Assembly: GCF_900182785.1 (NCBI RefSeq)
Contig: NZ_FXTS01000005.1
Span: forward strand, 1 to 64,000
DNA: 64,000 nt
Direction: 5' to 3'
From: Oceanospirillum linum
GTDB lineage: Bacteria > Pseudomonadota > Gammaproteobacteria > Pseudomonadales > Halomonadaceae
Below are positions 8,338-17,066 of the stretch, piece after piece; the first letter of the stretch is position 1, and each line of letters opens with the position of its first letter. The translations under genes were made by a program, and so were the position numbers. The notes beneath the pieces were generated by a model. It did not search any database and was not told where the DNA came from. It saw only the letters and a list, made by a program, of their open reading frames with translations.

Positions 8338-11300
8338 ATGACCCTGGCATTTAACGAAGCCAAACTGGAAACCGCTATCATCGACCTGCTGGGCGAGCAG
8401 GGTTACGCTCACAGCCCCGGCTGCGATATCCACTGCGCGGATAAAACTCAGGTGATTATTGAAGACGATCTGCGCCGCTATCTGGCGACGCAATACCAGT
8501 CCGGCGGTATCACCGACAGCGAAATCACCCGCATTATCCGCCAGCTGCAGGCGCTGCCCGCCAGCGACCTGTACCAGAGTAATAAAACCTTCTGCACCTG
8601 GCTGGCCAACGGCTTTACCTTAAAGCGGGATGAGCCGCAAAAGGCCGGTGAGCACAAGCAGGATCTCTATATTGAGCTGATGGATACCCGTCAGTTGCCC
8701 CGCCAGCTGGAAGAGCTGTTCAGCACGCAACGCCCTGCCAACAGCCGGAGCGTCGCGGAAGATCCCACCGTAAGCTATATGGCCGACAGCCGCCCGGATA
8801 ACAACATCTACCGGGTGGTGAATCAGCTGGAGATTGAAGGCAAAGAGCATACCCGCATCCCGGATGCGATCCTCTATATCAACGGCCTGCCCGTGGTGGT
8901 ATTTGAGTTTAAGTCCGCCGTACGCGAAGACAAAGCCACTACCTACGATGCCTGGCGGCAGCTGGCGGTGCGTTACAAGCGCGATATTCCCCAGTTGTTT
9001 GTCTGTAACGCCCTGTGTGTTGTAAGCGATGGCGTAGCCAACAAGATGGGCAATGTGTTTGCCCCCTACGAGTATTTTTACGGCTGGCGCAAAATCACCG
9101 GTAACGAATCCACCGAACAGGAGGGCATCAACGGCCTGTACACCCTGCTGCAGGGGCTGTTTCATCCGGTACGGCTGCGGGATGTGCTGAAAAACTTTAT
9201 CTGTTTTCCCGACACCAGCCACAAAGAGGAAAAGATCTGCTGCCGTTACCCCCAGTATTACGCCGCCCGTAAGCTGTTTTTTAATATCCGTAAGGAACGC
9301 AGGCCCGAGGGCAGCGGTAAAGGCGGTACCTATTTTGGCGCGACCGGCTGCGGTAAAAGTTACACCATGCAGTTTCTGGCGCGCTTGCTGATGAAAAGCG
9401 TCGATTTTTCCAGCCCCACCATCGTGCTTATTACCGACCGCACCGATCTGGACGAGCAGCTGGGTAAGCAGTTCTGCAACGCCACCGGCTATATCGGTGA
9501 CAGCATGATTCAGCCGGTCAGCAGCCGTCAGGATCTGAGAGACAAACTGGGCGGACGCAGCAGTGGCGGGGTGTTTCTCACCACTATTCACAAGTTTACC
9601 GAAGATATTCAGCTGCTGTCGGAACGCAGCAATATTATCTGTATCAGTGACGAGGCCCACCGCAGCCAGATCAACCTGGATCAGAAGGTGGTGATCGATC
9701 AGGAAACCGGACGGGTACGTAAAACCTACGGTTTTGCCAAATACCTGCACGATTCTCTGCCCAACGCCACCTATGTCGGTTTTACCGGCACACCCATCGA
9801 CGCCACACTGGATGTGTTTGGTGATCCGGTGGACAGCTACACCATGACCGAATCGGTTAACGATGAGATCACGGTGCGTATCGTTTACGAGGGCCGGGCG
9901 GCCAAAGTCATTCTGGACAGCGACAAGCTGAAAGAGGTTGAGGAATACTACCAGCAGTGCGAAGCCGCCGGCAGCAGTGAATACCAGATCGAAGAGAGCA
10001 AAAAGGCCAGCGCCCAGATGAACGCCATTCTGGGTGATCCGGACCGGCTGGCCGCTCTGGCGAAAGATTTTGCTCAGCACTATGAAAAACGCATCGACGA
10101 GGGCACCACGGTTAAAGGCAAAGCGATGTTTGTCTGTGCCAGCCGCGAGATCGCCTATGACTTCTACTGTGCGTTAAAAGCGATCCGTAAAGACTGGTTT
10201 GAGGTGCGCGAGGCGATGCCCGGTGTCGAACTGACCGAGGCTGAGCGCAAAGAGCTGATGGCGCTGCCGATGGTGAATCTGGTGATGACCCGGGGCAAAG
10301 ATGACGATCAGGCCATGTACGACCTGCTGGGTAATAAAGCCTATCGTCAGCAGCTGGATGGTCAGTTTAAATCCCCTAAATCCAACTTTAAGATCGCTAT
10401 CGTGGTGGATATGTGGCTGACCGGCTTTGATGTGCCGGAGCTGGATACCCTCTACATCGACAAACCGCTGCAGAAACACAACCTGATTCAGACCATCTCC
10501 CGGGTGAATCGTAAGTTTGAAGGCAAAAACAAAGGTCTGGTAGTGGATTACTTTGGCATCAAAACCGCCATGAATCAGGCGCTGGCGATGTATTCCAAAG
10601 CCGATACCAGCAATTTTGAGGATATTCAGCAGTCACTGACCGAGGTCAGAAACCATCTGCATCTTTTAGCCCAGCTGATGCATGAGTTTGACCCTCAGGA
10701 TTACTTTCACGGTGATGCCAAAGCTCAGCTCGAGTGTCTGAATCAGGCGGCAGAGTTTGTACTGCGAACCAAAAAGAGCGAAAGCCGCTTTATGGGCTTT
10801 GTGAAACGTCTGAAAGCGGCTTATGACGTCTGTGTCGGTAGTGAAGCGCTGGAGCAGCAGGAGCGGGATCAGATTCACTTTTATCTGGCGGTGCGCTCTA
10901 TCGTTTTCAAACTGACCAAAGGCGAAGCCCCGGATACCGCCCAGATGAATCAGCGGGTGCGTGAGATGATTGCCGAAGCACTGCGCGCTGATGGTGTCGA
11001 GGAGATCTACACCCTGGGGGACAATCAGGCGGAAACCCTGGATATCTTCGATGACGATTACATGGCCCGTATCGGCAAAATCAAACTGCCCAACACTAAA
11101 ATGCAGTTGCTGCAGAAGATGCTGGGCAAAGCGATTGCCGATTTTAAAAAGGTGAATCAGCTTAAGGGCACGGATTTTTCCAAGCGCTTCCAGTCACTGG
11201 TGGAGCGTTATAACGAGCGCAAAGAGAACGATATTCTCAACGGCGAGGAGTTTGACGGCTTTACTCAGGAGGTCACCGATATGATCTATTCGATCCGCTC

Positions 11301-11613
11301 GGAGATGACCTCCTTCACGGATCTGGGTATCGATATGGAGGAGAAAGCCTTCCTCGATATCTTAAAACACATGTGCGAGAAGTATGTTTTTACCTACGAC
11401 GAAGCCAAAATGCTGGAACTGGCCCGGGCGATGAAAACAATCGTTGATGATACCAGCCAATACCCGGACTGGAGCAACCGTGATGATATTAAAGCCCAGC
11501 TGAAAATGGATCTGATCCTGCTGCTGCACAAGTTTGGCTTTCCGCCGGTGGCCAATGATGACGTTTACAAAGGTGTGCTGGAACAGGCGGTTAATTTTAA
11601 AGCGAATCAGTAA
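8338..11613 (+). CDS. hsdR: type I restriction enzyme endonuclease/translocase subunit R
   Basis: A 1091-residue ATP-dependent translocase and nuclease of the HsdR2M2S2 complex. The N-terminal nuclease domain has D177 in PDAILYI and E190-x-K192 in FEFKSA. The superfamily 2 motor has Walker A GATGCGKS at residues 334-341, motif ISDEAHRSQ with D438, FTGTPID, and a second RecA lobe with DMWLTGFDVPELDTLY. The C-terminal helical part binds the methylase core. The start ATG lies 11 bases after AAGGACG, the same box as before hsdM. Full length and intact, so the locus looks able to restrict. Confidence 0.97.
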   Translation: MTLAFNEAKLETAIIDLLGEQGYAHSPGCDIHCADKTQVIIEDDLRRYLATQYQSGGITDSEITRIIRQLQALPASDLYQSNKTFCTWLANGFTLKRDEPQKAGEHKQDLYIELMDTRQLPRQLEELFSTQRPANSRSVAEDPTVSYMADSRPDNNIYRVVNQLEIEGKEHTRIPDAILYINGLPVVVFEFKSAVREDKATTYDAWRQLAVRYKRDIPQLFVCNALCVVSDGVANKMGNVFAPYEYFYGWRKITGNESTEQEGINGLYTLLQGLFHPVRLRDVLKNFICFPDTSHKEEKICCRYPQYYAARKLFFNIRKERRPEGSGKGGTYFGATGCGKSYTMQFLARLLMKSVDFSSPTIVLITDRTDLDEQLGKQFCNATGYIGDSMIQPVSSRQDLRDKLGGRSSGGVFLTTIHKFTEDIQLLSERSNIICISDEAHRSQINLDQKVVIDQETGRVRKTYGFAKYLHDSLPNATYVGFTGTPIDATLDVFGDPVDSYTMTESVNDEITVRIVYEGRAAKVILDSDKLKEVEEYYQQCEAAGSSEYQIEESKKASAQMNAILGDPDRLAALAKDFAQHYEKRIDEGTTVKGKAMFVCASREIAYDFYCALKAIRKDWFEVREAMPGVELTEAERKELMALPMVNLVMTRGKDDDQAMYDLLGNKAYRQQLDGQFKSPKSNFKIAIVVDMWLTGFDVPELDTLYIDKPLQKHNLIQTISRVNRKFEGKNKGLVVDYFGIKTAMNQALAMYSKADTSNFEDIQQSLTEVRNHLHLLAQLMHEFDPQDYFHGDAKAQLECLNQAAEFVLRTKKSESRFMGFVKRLKAAYDVCVGSEALEQQERDQIHFYLAVRSIVFKLTKGEAPDTAQMNQRVREMIAEALRADGVEEIYTLGDNQAETLDIFDDDYMARIGKIKLPNTKMQLLQKMLGKAIADFKKVNQLKGTDFSKRFQSLVERYNERKENDILNGEEFDGFTQEVTDMIYSIRSEMTSFTDLGIDMEEKAFLDILKHMCEKYVFTYDEAKMLELARAMKTIVDDTSQYPDWSNRDDIKAQLKMDLILLLHKFGFPPVANDDVYKGVLEQAVNFKANQ

Positions 11614-11638
11614 CGAGAACTTAAACAGAGGACGCTCA

Positions 11639-13090
11639 ATGTCGGCTAAAAACTTTATCGATGCTCTTACGAAGATGCAGCTGGACCCTGCATTTGACAC
11701 CGTTAATCGTTTGGCGGTATCCCGCAGCGGTCTGGACTATGTACCCATGACAGAAACTCAGAAATGCGCCATGCTCGAGTGGATGTTAACCCCCAATGAA
11801 GGGCATGGGCTGGGTGACTATTTTATTAAGGCGTTGCTAAAAGCGGTGTATCAAAAACTTGGTCAGGATGCCGGAAGTCAGCAGCATACGCTTGAAGCAA
11901 GGGTTGATGAGATAGGACGCTGGTATCCCTACGATGCTCTGAACAGAAGTTTTTCTGCTGCTTTTGTAACGAGAGAAGTACCTATTAACGATCCTAAGGG
12001 ATCGAGCAATCGGGTAGGGCGTGCGGACTTGGTCATCTACGATGAAGTTCAGAGCACGCTTATCGTTATTGAACGTAAAGATGGCTCGAAGCTCAGCAAA
12101 GGGCAGCTCTCAAAACACTATGAACATTTTGAAGGTCTTTACCGCGAAAATAACAAGATATCCCGCTACTACCTGCTCCTGGATAGCTATGAGTTGGACC
12201 ACAGTCAAACAACTTCTGAAGAGGATCTTAATAACTGGATTCAGCTTGGTGACGATTGGATAAAAGCTGCGATCGATCCTCTATTAGAAAGGCATTTAAT
12301 AGCCAGCGATCTGAGAGAGCAGTTCCGCTATATCCGTGATTATGTTTTTGGCTATTGGGATGAAGATACCGAATCTTATTACAAAAACTACGATAAAACA
12401 TTGTTGAGTTTTCTTCATGAAAATCAGGTTCATTTGGATCAGCTTAACAGTGCCACGATTCAGTCGGATGTTACTATCACGGATATCAACGACAGCCAGC
12501 TTTTTAATCAGCTACTCCCCCATAGCTCTGGTCTCGATTCTGAAGAGCGTCAGGCTCTCGATCTCTATATGCGCCATATGCAGTTGATACAGGTATTGAA
12601 TGACTATGGCGCTATGAATGTTCTTCAGGCTGCAGTACATCGCGCATTTAGTCATCAGGGGGAAGCCTATTTTGCAAGCGAAATTGATAGCGGGCGAGGT
12701 CGGCACAGTCTGTTGCTATGCCCTAAAGCTCACATTCCGAATGCAGTGCAATCAATAGAAAATGACTGTTGGCCTTATATGTTAGAAATTACTTTTAAAG
12801 AGGGGTCACAAGCTGAAGATGCTGAACCCGAGCCTGACACTGTTCAGGTTTGGCTTTACAGAGAACCGGAAACACATCAAGAGCTTAAGCCCTTGGCAGA
12901 AAAAGTATGGCAGGCTTATAAAGCACGTTATCGTGAGAATCCTACAGAACGGAAAATGTCATTCCGCGGAAAATCTCAGTTACTAGCCTCCTTCGAAGGC
13001 AAACAGTGGCTGAAACTGGACCCAGCGAGAGGGCTTTATCCTCTGATCAATAATTTTAAAAACATTACCGACTCATTGATATCCAAATAA
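11639..13090 (+). CDS. PD-(D/E)XK nuclease superfamily protein linked to the hsd locus
   Basis: A 483-residue protein starting at the ATG before SAKNFIDAL, after GAGGACG. The frame is open upstream inside hsdR but without a ribosome site. A PD-(D/E)XK core is visible: D130 in GRADLVIYDE and E145-x-K147 in VIERKDGS. This matches the PDDEXK_4 type of family. The C-terminal half shows no domain I recognise. It begins 25 bases after hsdR with the same kind of initiation box, so it is probably co-expressed with hsdMSR. A strong terminator follows at 13178. It may be an accessory defence nuclease, but no activity is known from sequence alone. Confidence 0.75.
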   Translation: MSAKNFIDALTKMQLDPAFDTVNRLAVSRSGLDYVPMTETQKCAMLEWMLTPNEGHGLGDYFIKALLKAVYQKLGQDAGSQQHTLEARVDEIGRWYPYDALNRSFSAAFVTREVPINDPKGSSNRVGRADLVIYDEVQSTLIVIERKDGSKLSKGQLSKHYEHFEGLYRENNKISRYYLLLDSYELDHSQTTSEEDLNNWIQLGDDWIKAAIDPLLERHLIASDLREQFRYIRDYVFGYWDEDTESYYKNYDKTLLSFLHENQVHLDQLNSATIQSDVTITDINDSQLFNQLLPHSSGLDSEERQALDLYMRHMQLIQVLNDYGAMNVLQAAVHRAFSHQGEAYFASEIDSGRGRHSLLLCPKAHIPNAVQSIENDCWPYMLEITFKEGSQAEDAEPEPDTVQVWLYREPETHQELKPLAEKVWQAYKARYRENPTERKMSFRGKSQLLASFEGKQWLKLDPARGLYPLINNFKNITDSLISK

Positions 13091-13177
13091 TCCATTTAAC
13101 CGACTTTTTCGGATGCGCTATCTTTAGCGGACTATGGACCGATACTGCCCGATGTGTGATTTGGGCGATCTCTTAAG

Positions 13178-13208
13178 CCAGATCAGCATTTCTGCTGATC
13201 TGGTTTTT
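13178..13208 (+). terminator. rho-independent terminator of the hsd operon
   Basis: A perfect 11-bp stem, CCAGATCAGCA against TGCTGATCTGG, with a TTTC loop followed by five T. It closes the rightward restriction operon about 90 bases after the stop of the last gene. Confidence 0.88.
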
Positions 13209-13381
13209 GCCGTTTAGCCACTGATGCAGGCAGGTTAAGCGCACATATTAAAGAGAGGGGTTACAGATGCACTTTTCTCTCAGTCGGATGTCATAATGCT
13301 CGCTTTGATCAGCAACTGCCTAAGCAGTCATTTAATGCTAATATCTTGGTGATTACTGTTTTACACGGTGAAGGTGGTGCT

Positions 13382-13504
13382 ATGAACGATACATCCGTTA
13401 TGAAAATTATCCGTAAGAAGCCCAGAAAAGATCCTCTTAGTGATCTGACCGTCTTAAAAACCCTTGCCGCACGGGCCAGCCGTCAGCTGTATCCGTTTAT
13501 GTAA
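13382..13504 (+). CDS. possible small basic protein, 40 residues
   Basis: An ATG after GAAGGTGG opens a 40-codon frame rich in Lys and Arg at its start (MNDTSVMKIIRKKPRKD) and ending RQLYPFM. I do not recognise it. It has a reasonable ribosome site and its own upstream AT-rich stretch, but no homology or paralogue to support it. The region 13209-13381 before it shows nothing else. It may be a real small protein or chance. Confidence 0.3.
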   Translation: MNDTSVMKIIRKKPRKDPLSDLTVLKTLAARASRQLYPFM

Positions 13505-13543
13505 GATATTGATGCAGGCGTCTGGCGTTGCGGTAACCATCGC

Positions 13544-13572
13544 CAAAAAAATCCCTCCAAGGCGGAGGGATT
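13544..13572 (-). terminator. terminator of the DUF6482 gene
   Basis: On the minus strand AATCCCTCC pairs with GGAGGGATT around a five-base loop and is followed by a run of T. It lies 25 bases past the stop of the leftward DUF6482 gene. Confidence 0.85.
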
Positions 13573-13596
13573 CTATTAGAGGATTATACCCGGCGT

Positions 13597-13902
13597 TTAA
13601 GCCGACATCGGGATTCGTGCCTGATAGGGCTCATCATAGGTCGCGATCCGACCAATGATCTCATCATGGGCCATATGCTGAATCAGGGTGGCGTATTTAA
13701 TTCCTGCCTGAGCCAGTGTTTGCCTGGCCTGATCAAGGCTACGGAAGATCAGGGGCCGGTTTCGCCAGTTCATCAGGCGATGACTTTCTTCGCCGGTGAG
13801 TATACGGATAGCATATTGGCTGTGGGTCGCCTGGGTTACAATTTCTGCTTCCGGTTCAACACCGTTACGAATCATTTTTTTCAGTTCTTTAAGTTTCATC
13901 AT
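13597..13902 (-). CDS. DUF6482 family protein
   Basis: A 101-residue soluble protein. The central segment RPLIFRSLDQARQTL and the near-C-terminal AHDEIIGR (usually HDEMCG) match the small DUF6482 proteins common in marine gammaproteobacteria. The role of the family is unknown. The gene is single, with its own terminator at 13544. Two adjacent ATG codons begin the frame; the first follows AAGGAG. The AT-rich stretch 13903-14078 on its upstream side holds its promoter and nothing else that I can see. Confidence 0.7.
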   Translation of the reverse strand: MMKLKELKKMIRNGVEPEAEIVTQATHSQYAIRILTGEESHRLMNWRNRPLIFRSLDQARQTLAQAGIKYATLIQHMAHDEIIGRIATYDEPYQARIPMSA

Positions 13903-14078
13903 CAGACTCCTTCTTTATTTTCTGCAGTCTGATAGCCTCCATAAGACGTGTTTCGTTAGTTTTAGTTACGTGTTTACGTTTCTGTGATGGCTACGCTTTT
14001 TTTATTTAAAAGTTATTTGGTTTGTTTTTTTGCTTCATGGACTGATGAAGCTTACGGCTTTTTTCATTTTTCCGATCA

Positions 14079-15515
14079 CTATTGACAACTGGTTTTATCA
14101 GAAAGTTCCAATACACAGATAAACAAACGGTCTAACGCCGCTTTTCTTTTTGCAGATAAAGGTTGGGCAAAGCTCAATCTAAGATAATGGCGGTACAGTC
14201 CGTGGGCTGAAAACAGTGTTCCGGGCGTTAATAAAATACCCTCTTCTCTGAGGGAGCGGTACGCTGCCTGGCTATCGCAGGCATCCGGTAACTGAACCCA
14301 AATGCAAAGTCCGCCATCGGGCTGGCTGTAGCGGATTTTTTGCCCCCAGTTTTGACTCAGATAAGCTAATAGCTGGTCTCTCTGCTGCTGCAGTTTCTGC
14401 CGTAACTGACTAAGATGGCGTCGGTAGTGCCCTTCAGCAATAAATTGCGCTAAACCTTCCTGAATAGCCTGGGGGCTGGCCAGTTGCGTAATCAGCTTCA
14501 TCTGAAGTGCTTTATTGTGCAGTCCTCCGGCAATAATCCAGCCGACACGAAGGTCTCTGGACAGGCTCTTAGAAACCGAGCCACAGAGAATAACTTTCTC
14601 ATTCTGTGGGTTGTCCTGGCTTTTGAGTGGCGCGGTGGCAGCTGATGAAAAGGCAAGATCACCATAAATATCATCTTCAATCAGCCAGAAGTCATTCCGG
14701 CATGCCAGATCAACCAGCGATGCATAATGCTCCGGTGGAATACAGGAGCCCGCTGGAGTGCCAAAATTTGGAGTAACGACACAGGCTTTTATCGGCCAGT
14801 GGGTCAGTTGTTCCTGCAGCTCCTGAATATCGATACCGCTGACGGGGTCACCTGAAATTTCAATAATATTGAGCCCGAGTTGTTCCATAATCTGCAGCAC
14901 ACCGTAAAATGCGGGTGACTCCACGGCGACTGTATCACCGGGCTGACAGGTGATCATCAGAGCGATAAAAAGACTATGCTGGCAGCCGCTGGTGATACAG
15001 ATATTTTCCGGGTCAACCCTAAGCTTCCTTTGCCTTAAGTGGGCGGAAAGTGCTGTTCTAAGACTGTATTTACCTGCGGACTCATCGTAATAACCGGCTT
15101 TCTGTTCAGGGTGAAGCCGCATCTGACGACCCATCAGGCGATTAAGCTGTGTCAGTTGTGGCAGAGAGTCCTGCTGACTGGCGGCGGGTAAAATATCAAA
15201 AGCCGCGCCCTGGGACATAATATCCCGGAAAATGGCTGACACAGAGACCGGTGCGGGTGTTTTAGGTGTTTGCACACGTGTGGGTAATGGGCTTTCGTAC
15301 TCTGGTGTTCGGACAAAGTAGCCCGATTTTGGCCTGGCCTGAACCAGTTGCTCAGACTCTAGGCGATGAAGTGCATGCAGTACCGTGGCTTTAGAGACCT
15401 GATAATCACGGCATAACGACCGGATAGAAGGCAGTCGGTCGCCGGTTTGCAGATAGCCTGAGCGGATCTGTTGTTTCAGCTCCTGTTCAAGATACTCATA
15501 CCGATAGCGGGGCAT
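14079..15515 (-). CDS. MocR-type transcriptional regulator (GntR HTH plus aminotransferase domain)
   Basis: A 478-residue fusion. The N-terminal GntR winged helix (residues 1-70) has YQVSKATVLHALHRLESEQL. A class I aminotransferase fold follows, with the PLP-binding lysine in SVSKSLSRDLRVGW (K316) and upstream elements ITSGCQHSL and VTPNFGTPAG. MocR proteins sense PLP or an amino compound and usually control a divergently transcribed neighbour. Here that neighbour is cobyrinate a,c-diamide synthase. A 13-bp palindrome lies in the gap between them. The ligand is unknown. Confidence 0.92.
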   Translation of the reverse strand: MPRYRYEYLEQELKQQIRSGYLQTGDRLPSIRSLCRDYQVSKATVLHALHRLESEQLVQARPKSGYFVRTPEYESPLPTRVQTPKTPAPVSVSAIFRDIMSQGAAFDILPAASQQDSLPQLTQLNRLMGRQMRLHPEQKAGYYDESAGKYSLRTALSAHLRQRKLRVDPENICITSGCQHSLFIALMITCQPGDTVAVESPAFYGVLQIMEQLGLNIIEISGDPVSGIDIQELQEQLTHWPIKACVVTPNFGTPAGSCIPPEHYASLVDLACRNDFWLIEDDIYGDLAFSSAATAPLKSQDNPQNEKVILCGSVSKSLSRDLRVGWIIAGGLHNKALQMKLITQLASPQAIQEGLAQFIAEGHYRRHLSQLRQKLQQQRDQLLAYLSQNWGQKIRYSQPDGGLCIWVQLPDACDSQAAYRSLREEGILLTPGTLFSAHGLYRHYLRLSFAQPLSAKRKAALDRLFICVLELSDKTSCQ

Positions 15516-15596
15516 AGTAACACCTTAGTTAAAAGAGAGCGGGTTAGCGCCTGTTCCGAGAACACCTGATATTGTACCTATAAATAAGCCATTTTT

Positions 15597-15609
15597 AATC
15601 ACTGTGATT
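15597..15609. promoter_or_regulatory. 13-bp palindrome in the mocR/cbiA intergenic region
   Basis: AATCACTGTGATT is a perfect palindrome about one central base. It lies about 80 bases upstream of the MocR start and about 100 upstream of the cobyrinate synthase, near a TATAAA element at 15579-15584. It is a candidate operator for the adjacent MocR regulator. I found no cobalamin riboswitch box in this gap. Confidence 0.4.
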
Positions 15610-15708
15610 ATCGGCAGTGCTTGATCCTTATCCCACATCGCCGCAAACTAGGCGACCAAGGCTAACAGCCTATTTTTCAGGCTTTTCTTTACCGGGATCA
15701 TCTGTTTT

Positions 15709-17043
15709 ATGCCATCTTCCAGTTCACCTAATGCCGTTCAATGCCCGGCACTTTTTATTGCTGCACCCCACTCCGGTTGTGGTAAAACCACCATTACGGC
15801 AGCCATTGCCCGGGCTTATCGTCAGCAGGGTAAGATCGTTCGGGTTTTTAAAACAGGCCCTGACTATCTTGACCCTCAGATTCTGAGGTTGGCCTCCGGT
15901 GAACCGGTTGAACAGCTGGACATGTGGATGGCAGGGGAGGCGTACTGCCAACAGATGCTGTTTCATGCCGCACAGGAAGCAGACCTGATACTGATTGAGG
16001 GGGTGATGGGTTTATTCGATGGCACCCCTTCCAGTGCTGACCTGGCAGAACGTTTTGCGATTCCATTAGCACTGGTGATGGATGTTAAGGGTATGGCACA
16101 AACCGCCGGAGCGATGGCAGTGGGACTGGCAAACTACCGTCCTGCGTTGCAGTTTGCCGGACTGATCGCCAATGGTTGCGCCAGTGAACGTCATCGTGAA
16201 CTGATTGAAGAGGCACTGCCGGATAACATCCCGATTCTTGCGACCTTAGCCCAGGATGAACAGATCACACTGCCTGAGCGCCACCTTGGTCTGGTGCAGG
16301 CGGAAGAGATGACAACGGAGCTGGAAAGCCGTATCAATGCCGGTGCCGACTTGCTTAAGGCACAGCCCATTCTTGAGCTGCCTGAAGCTGTAAATTTCTA
16401 TCCCACTGAAAGCCTGAATACGTCGGCAGCACTTTCTGAAAAGCCACTTAGGGGCAAAACAATCGCCGTGGCGAAGGATGCTGCTTTCAGTTTTATCTAC
16501 GATTCTAACCTGCGATTGTTACAGCAGCTGGGGGCGGATTACCGCTTCTTCTCACCATTGAAAGACTCAGAACTGCCGGAAGCGGATGCTTTATGGCTGC
16601 CGGGTGGTTATCCGGAGCTGCATGCTGAAACCCTGTCCGGGAACACCCGACTGATCGCTCAGATCAGGCATTTTCACCAATCCGGCAAACCGATTCTGGC
16701 GGAGTGTGGTGGCTTTCTCTATTGCCTGGATACCCTAACAGAGCTAGAAGAAAATACCTATCCGATGCTGGGTCTTATAGCCGGTGATGGCGCTATGCGG
16801 GGGAAGCGGGGTTGTCAGGGGATGCAAACAGCGCCGCTGCCGGAAGGAGATATTCGCGGCCATGCCCATCATAAATCCCTCAGTGAAAACACCCCGGAGC
16901 CGATCACCCATGGCCGCCGTCAGCGCCACCCGGCACCGGGGGAACCTATCTATCGGGATAGGGGACTGACAGCCACCTATCTGCACCTTTTTTTCGGGTC
17001 AAACCCTGACGCGGTTGCCGCTCTGTTTTCCCAACACACCTAA
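15709..17043 (+). CDS. cbiA: cobyrinate a,c-diamide synthase
   Basis: A 444-residue ATP-dependent amidotransferase (CbiA/CobB family) that amidates the a and c carboxylates of cobyrinate in cobalamin synthesis. The P-loop SGCGKTT is at residues 22-28, followed by FKTGPDYLDP. The C-terminal class I glutaminase domain carries the nucleophile in LAECGGFLYCL. No other cobalamin gene is adjacent, which is unusual because these are normally clustered. It may therefore serve corrinoid salvage or be an outlier of a cob regulon elsewhere. It is divergent from a MocR regulator and 23 bases ahead of a 5'-nucleotidase gene. Confidence 0.93.
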   Translation: MPSSSSPNAVQCPALFIAAPHSGCGKTTITAAIARAYRQQGKIVRVFKTGPDYLDPQILRLASGEPVEQLDMWMAGEAYCQQMLFHAAQEADLILIEGVMGLFDGTPSSADLAERFAIPLALVMDVKGMAQTAGAMAVGLANYRPALQFAGLIANGCASERHRELIEEALPDNIPILATLAQDEQITLPERHLGLVQAEEMTTELESRINAGADLLKAQPILELPEAVNFYPTESLNTSAALSEKPLRGKTIAVAKDAAFSFIYDSNLRLLQQLGADYRFFSPLKDSELPEADALWLPGGYPELHAETLSGNTRLIAQIRHFHQSGKPILAECGGFLYCLDTLTELEENTYPMLGLIAGDGAMRGKRGCQGMQTAPLPEGDIRGHAHHKSLSENTPEPITHGRRQRHPAPGEPIYRDRGLTATYLHLFFGSNPDAVAALFSQHT

Positions 17044-17066
17044 CCGGATCGCCGGAAGGAGTTCAG

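Noticed and set aside
8620..10080. 486-residue open frame opposite hsdR
   Set aside because: It lies wholly within hsdR on the other strand and its sequence is low-complexity-like with no recognisable domain. A GC-rich gene produces such shadow frames.
217..13090. BREX, DISARM or CRISPR-Cas system
   Set aside because: No PglZ, BrxC, DrmA/B, Cas or repeat-spacer array is present. Only DUF262 genes, type I restriction genes and nucleases are seen.
15516..15708. Cobalamin riboswitch before cbiA
   Set aside because: I looked for a B12 box and found none in this 193-base gap.
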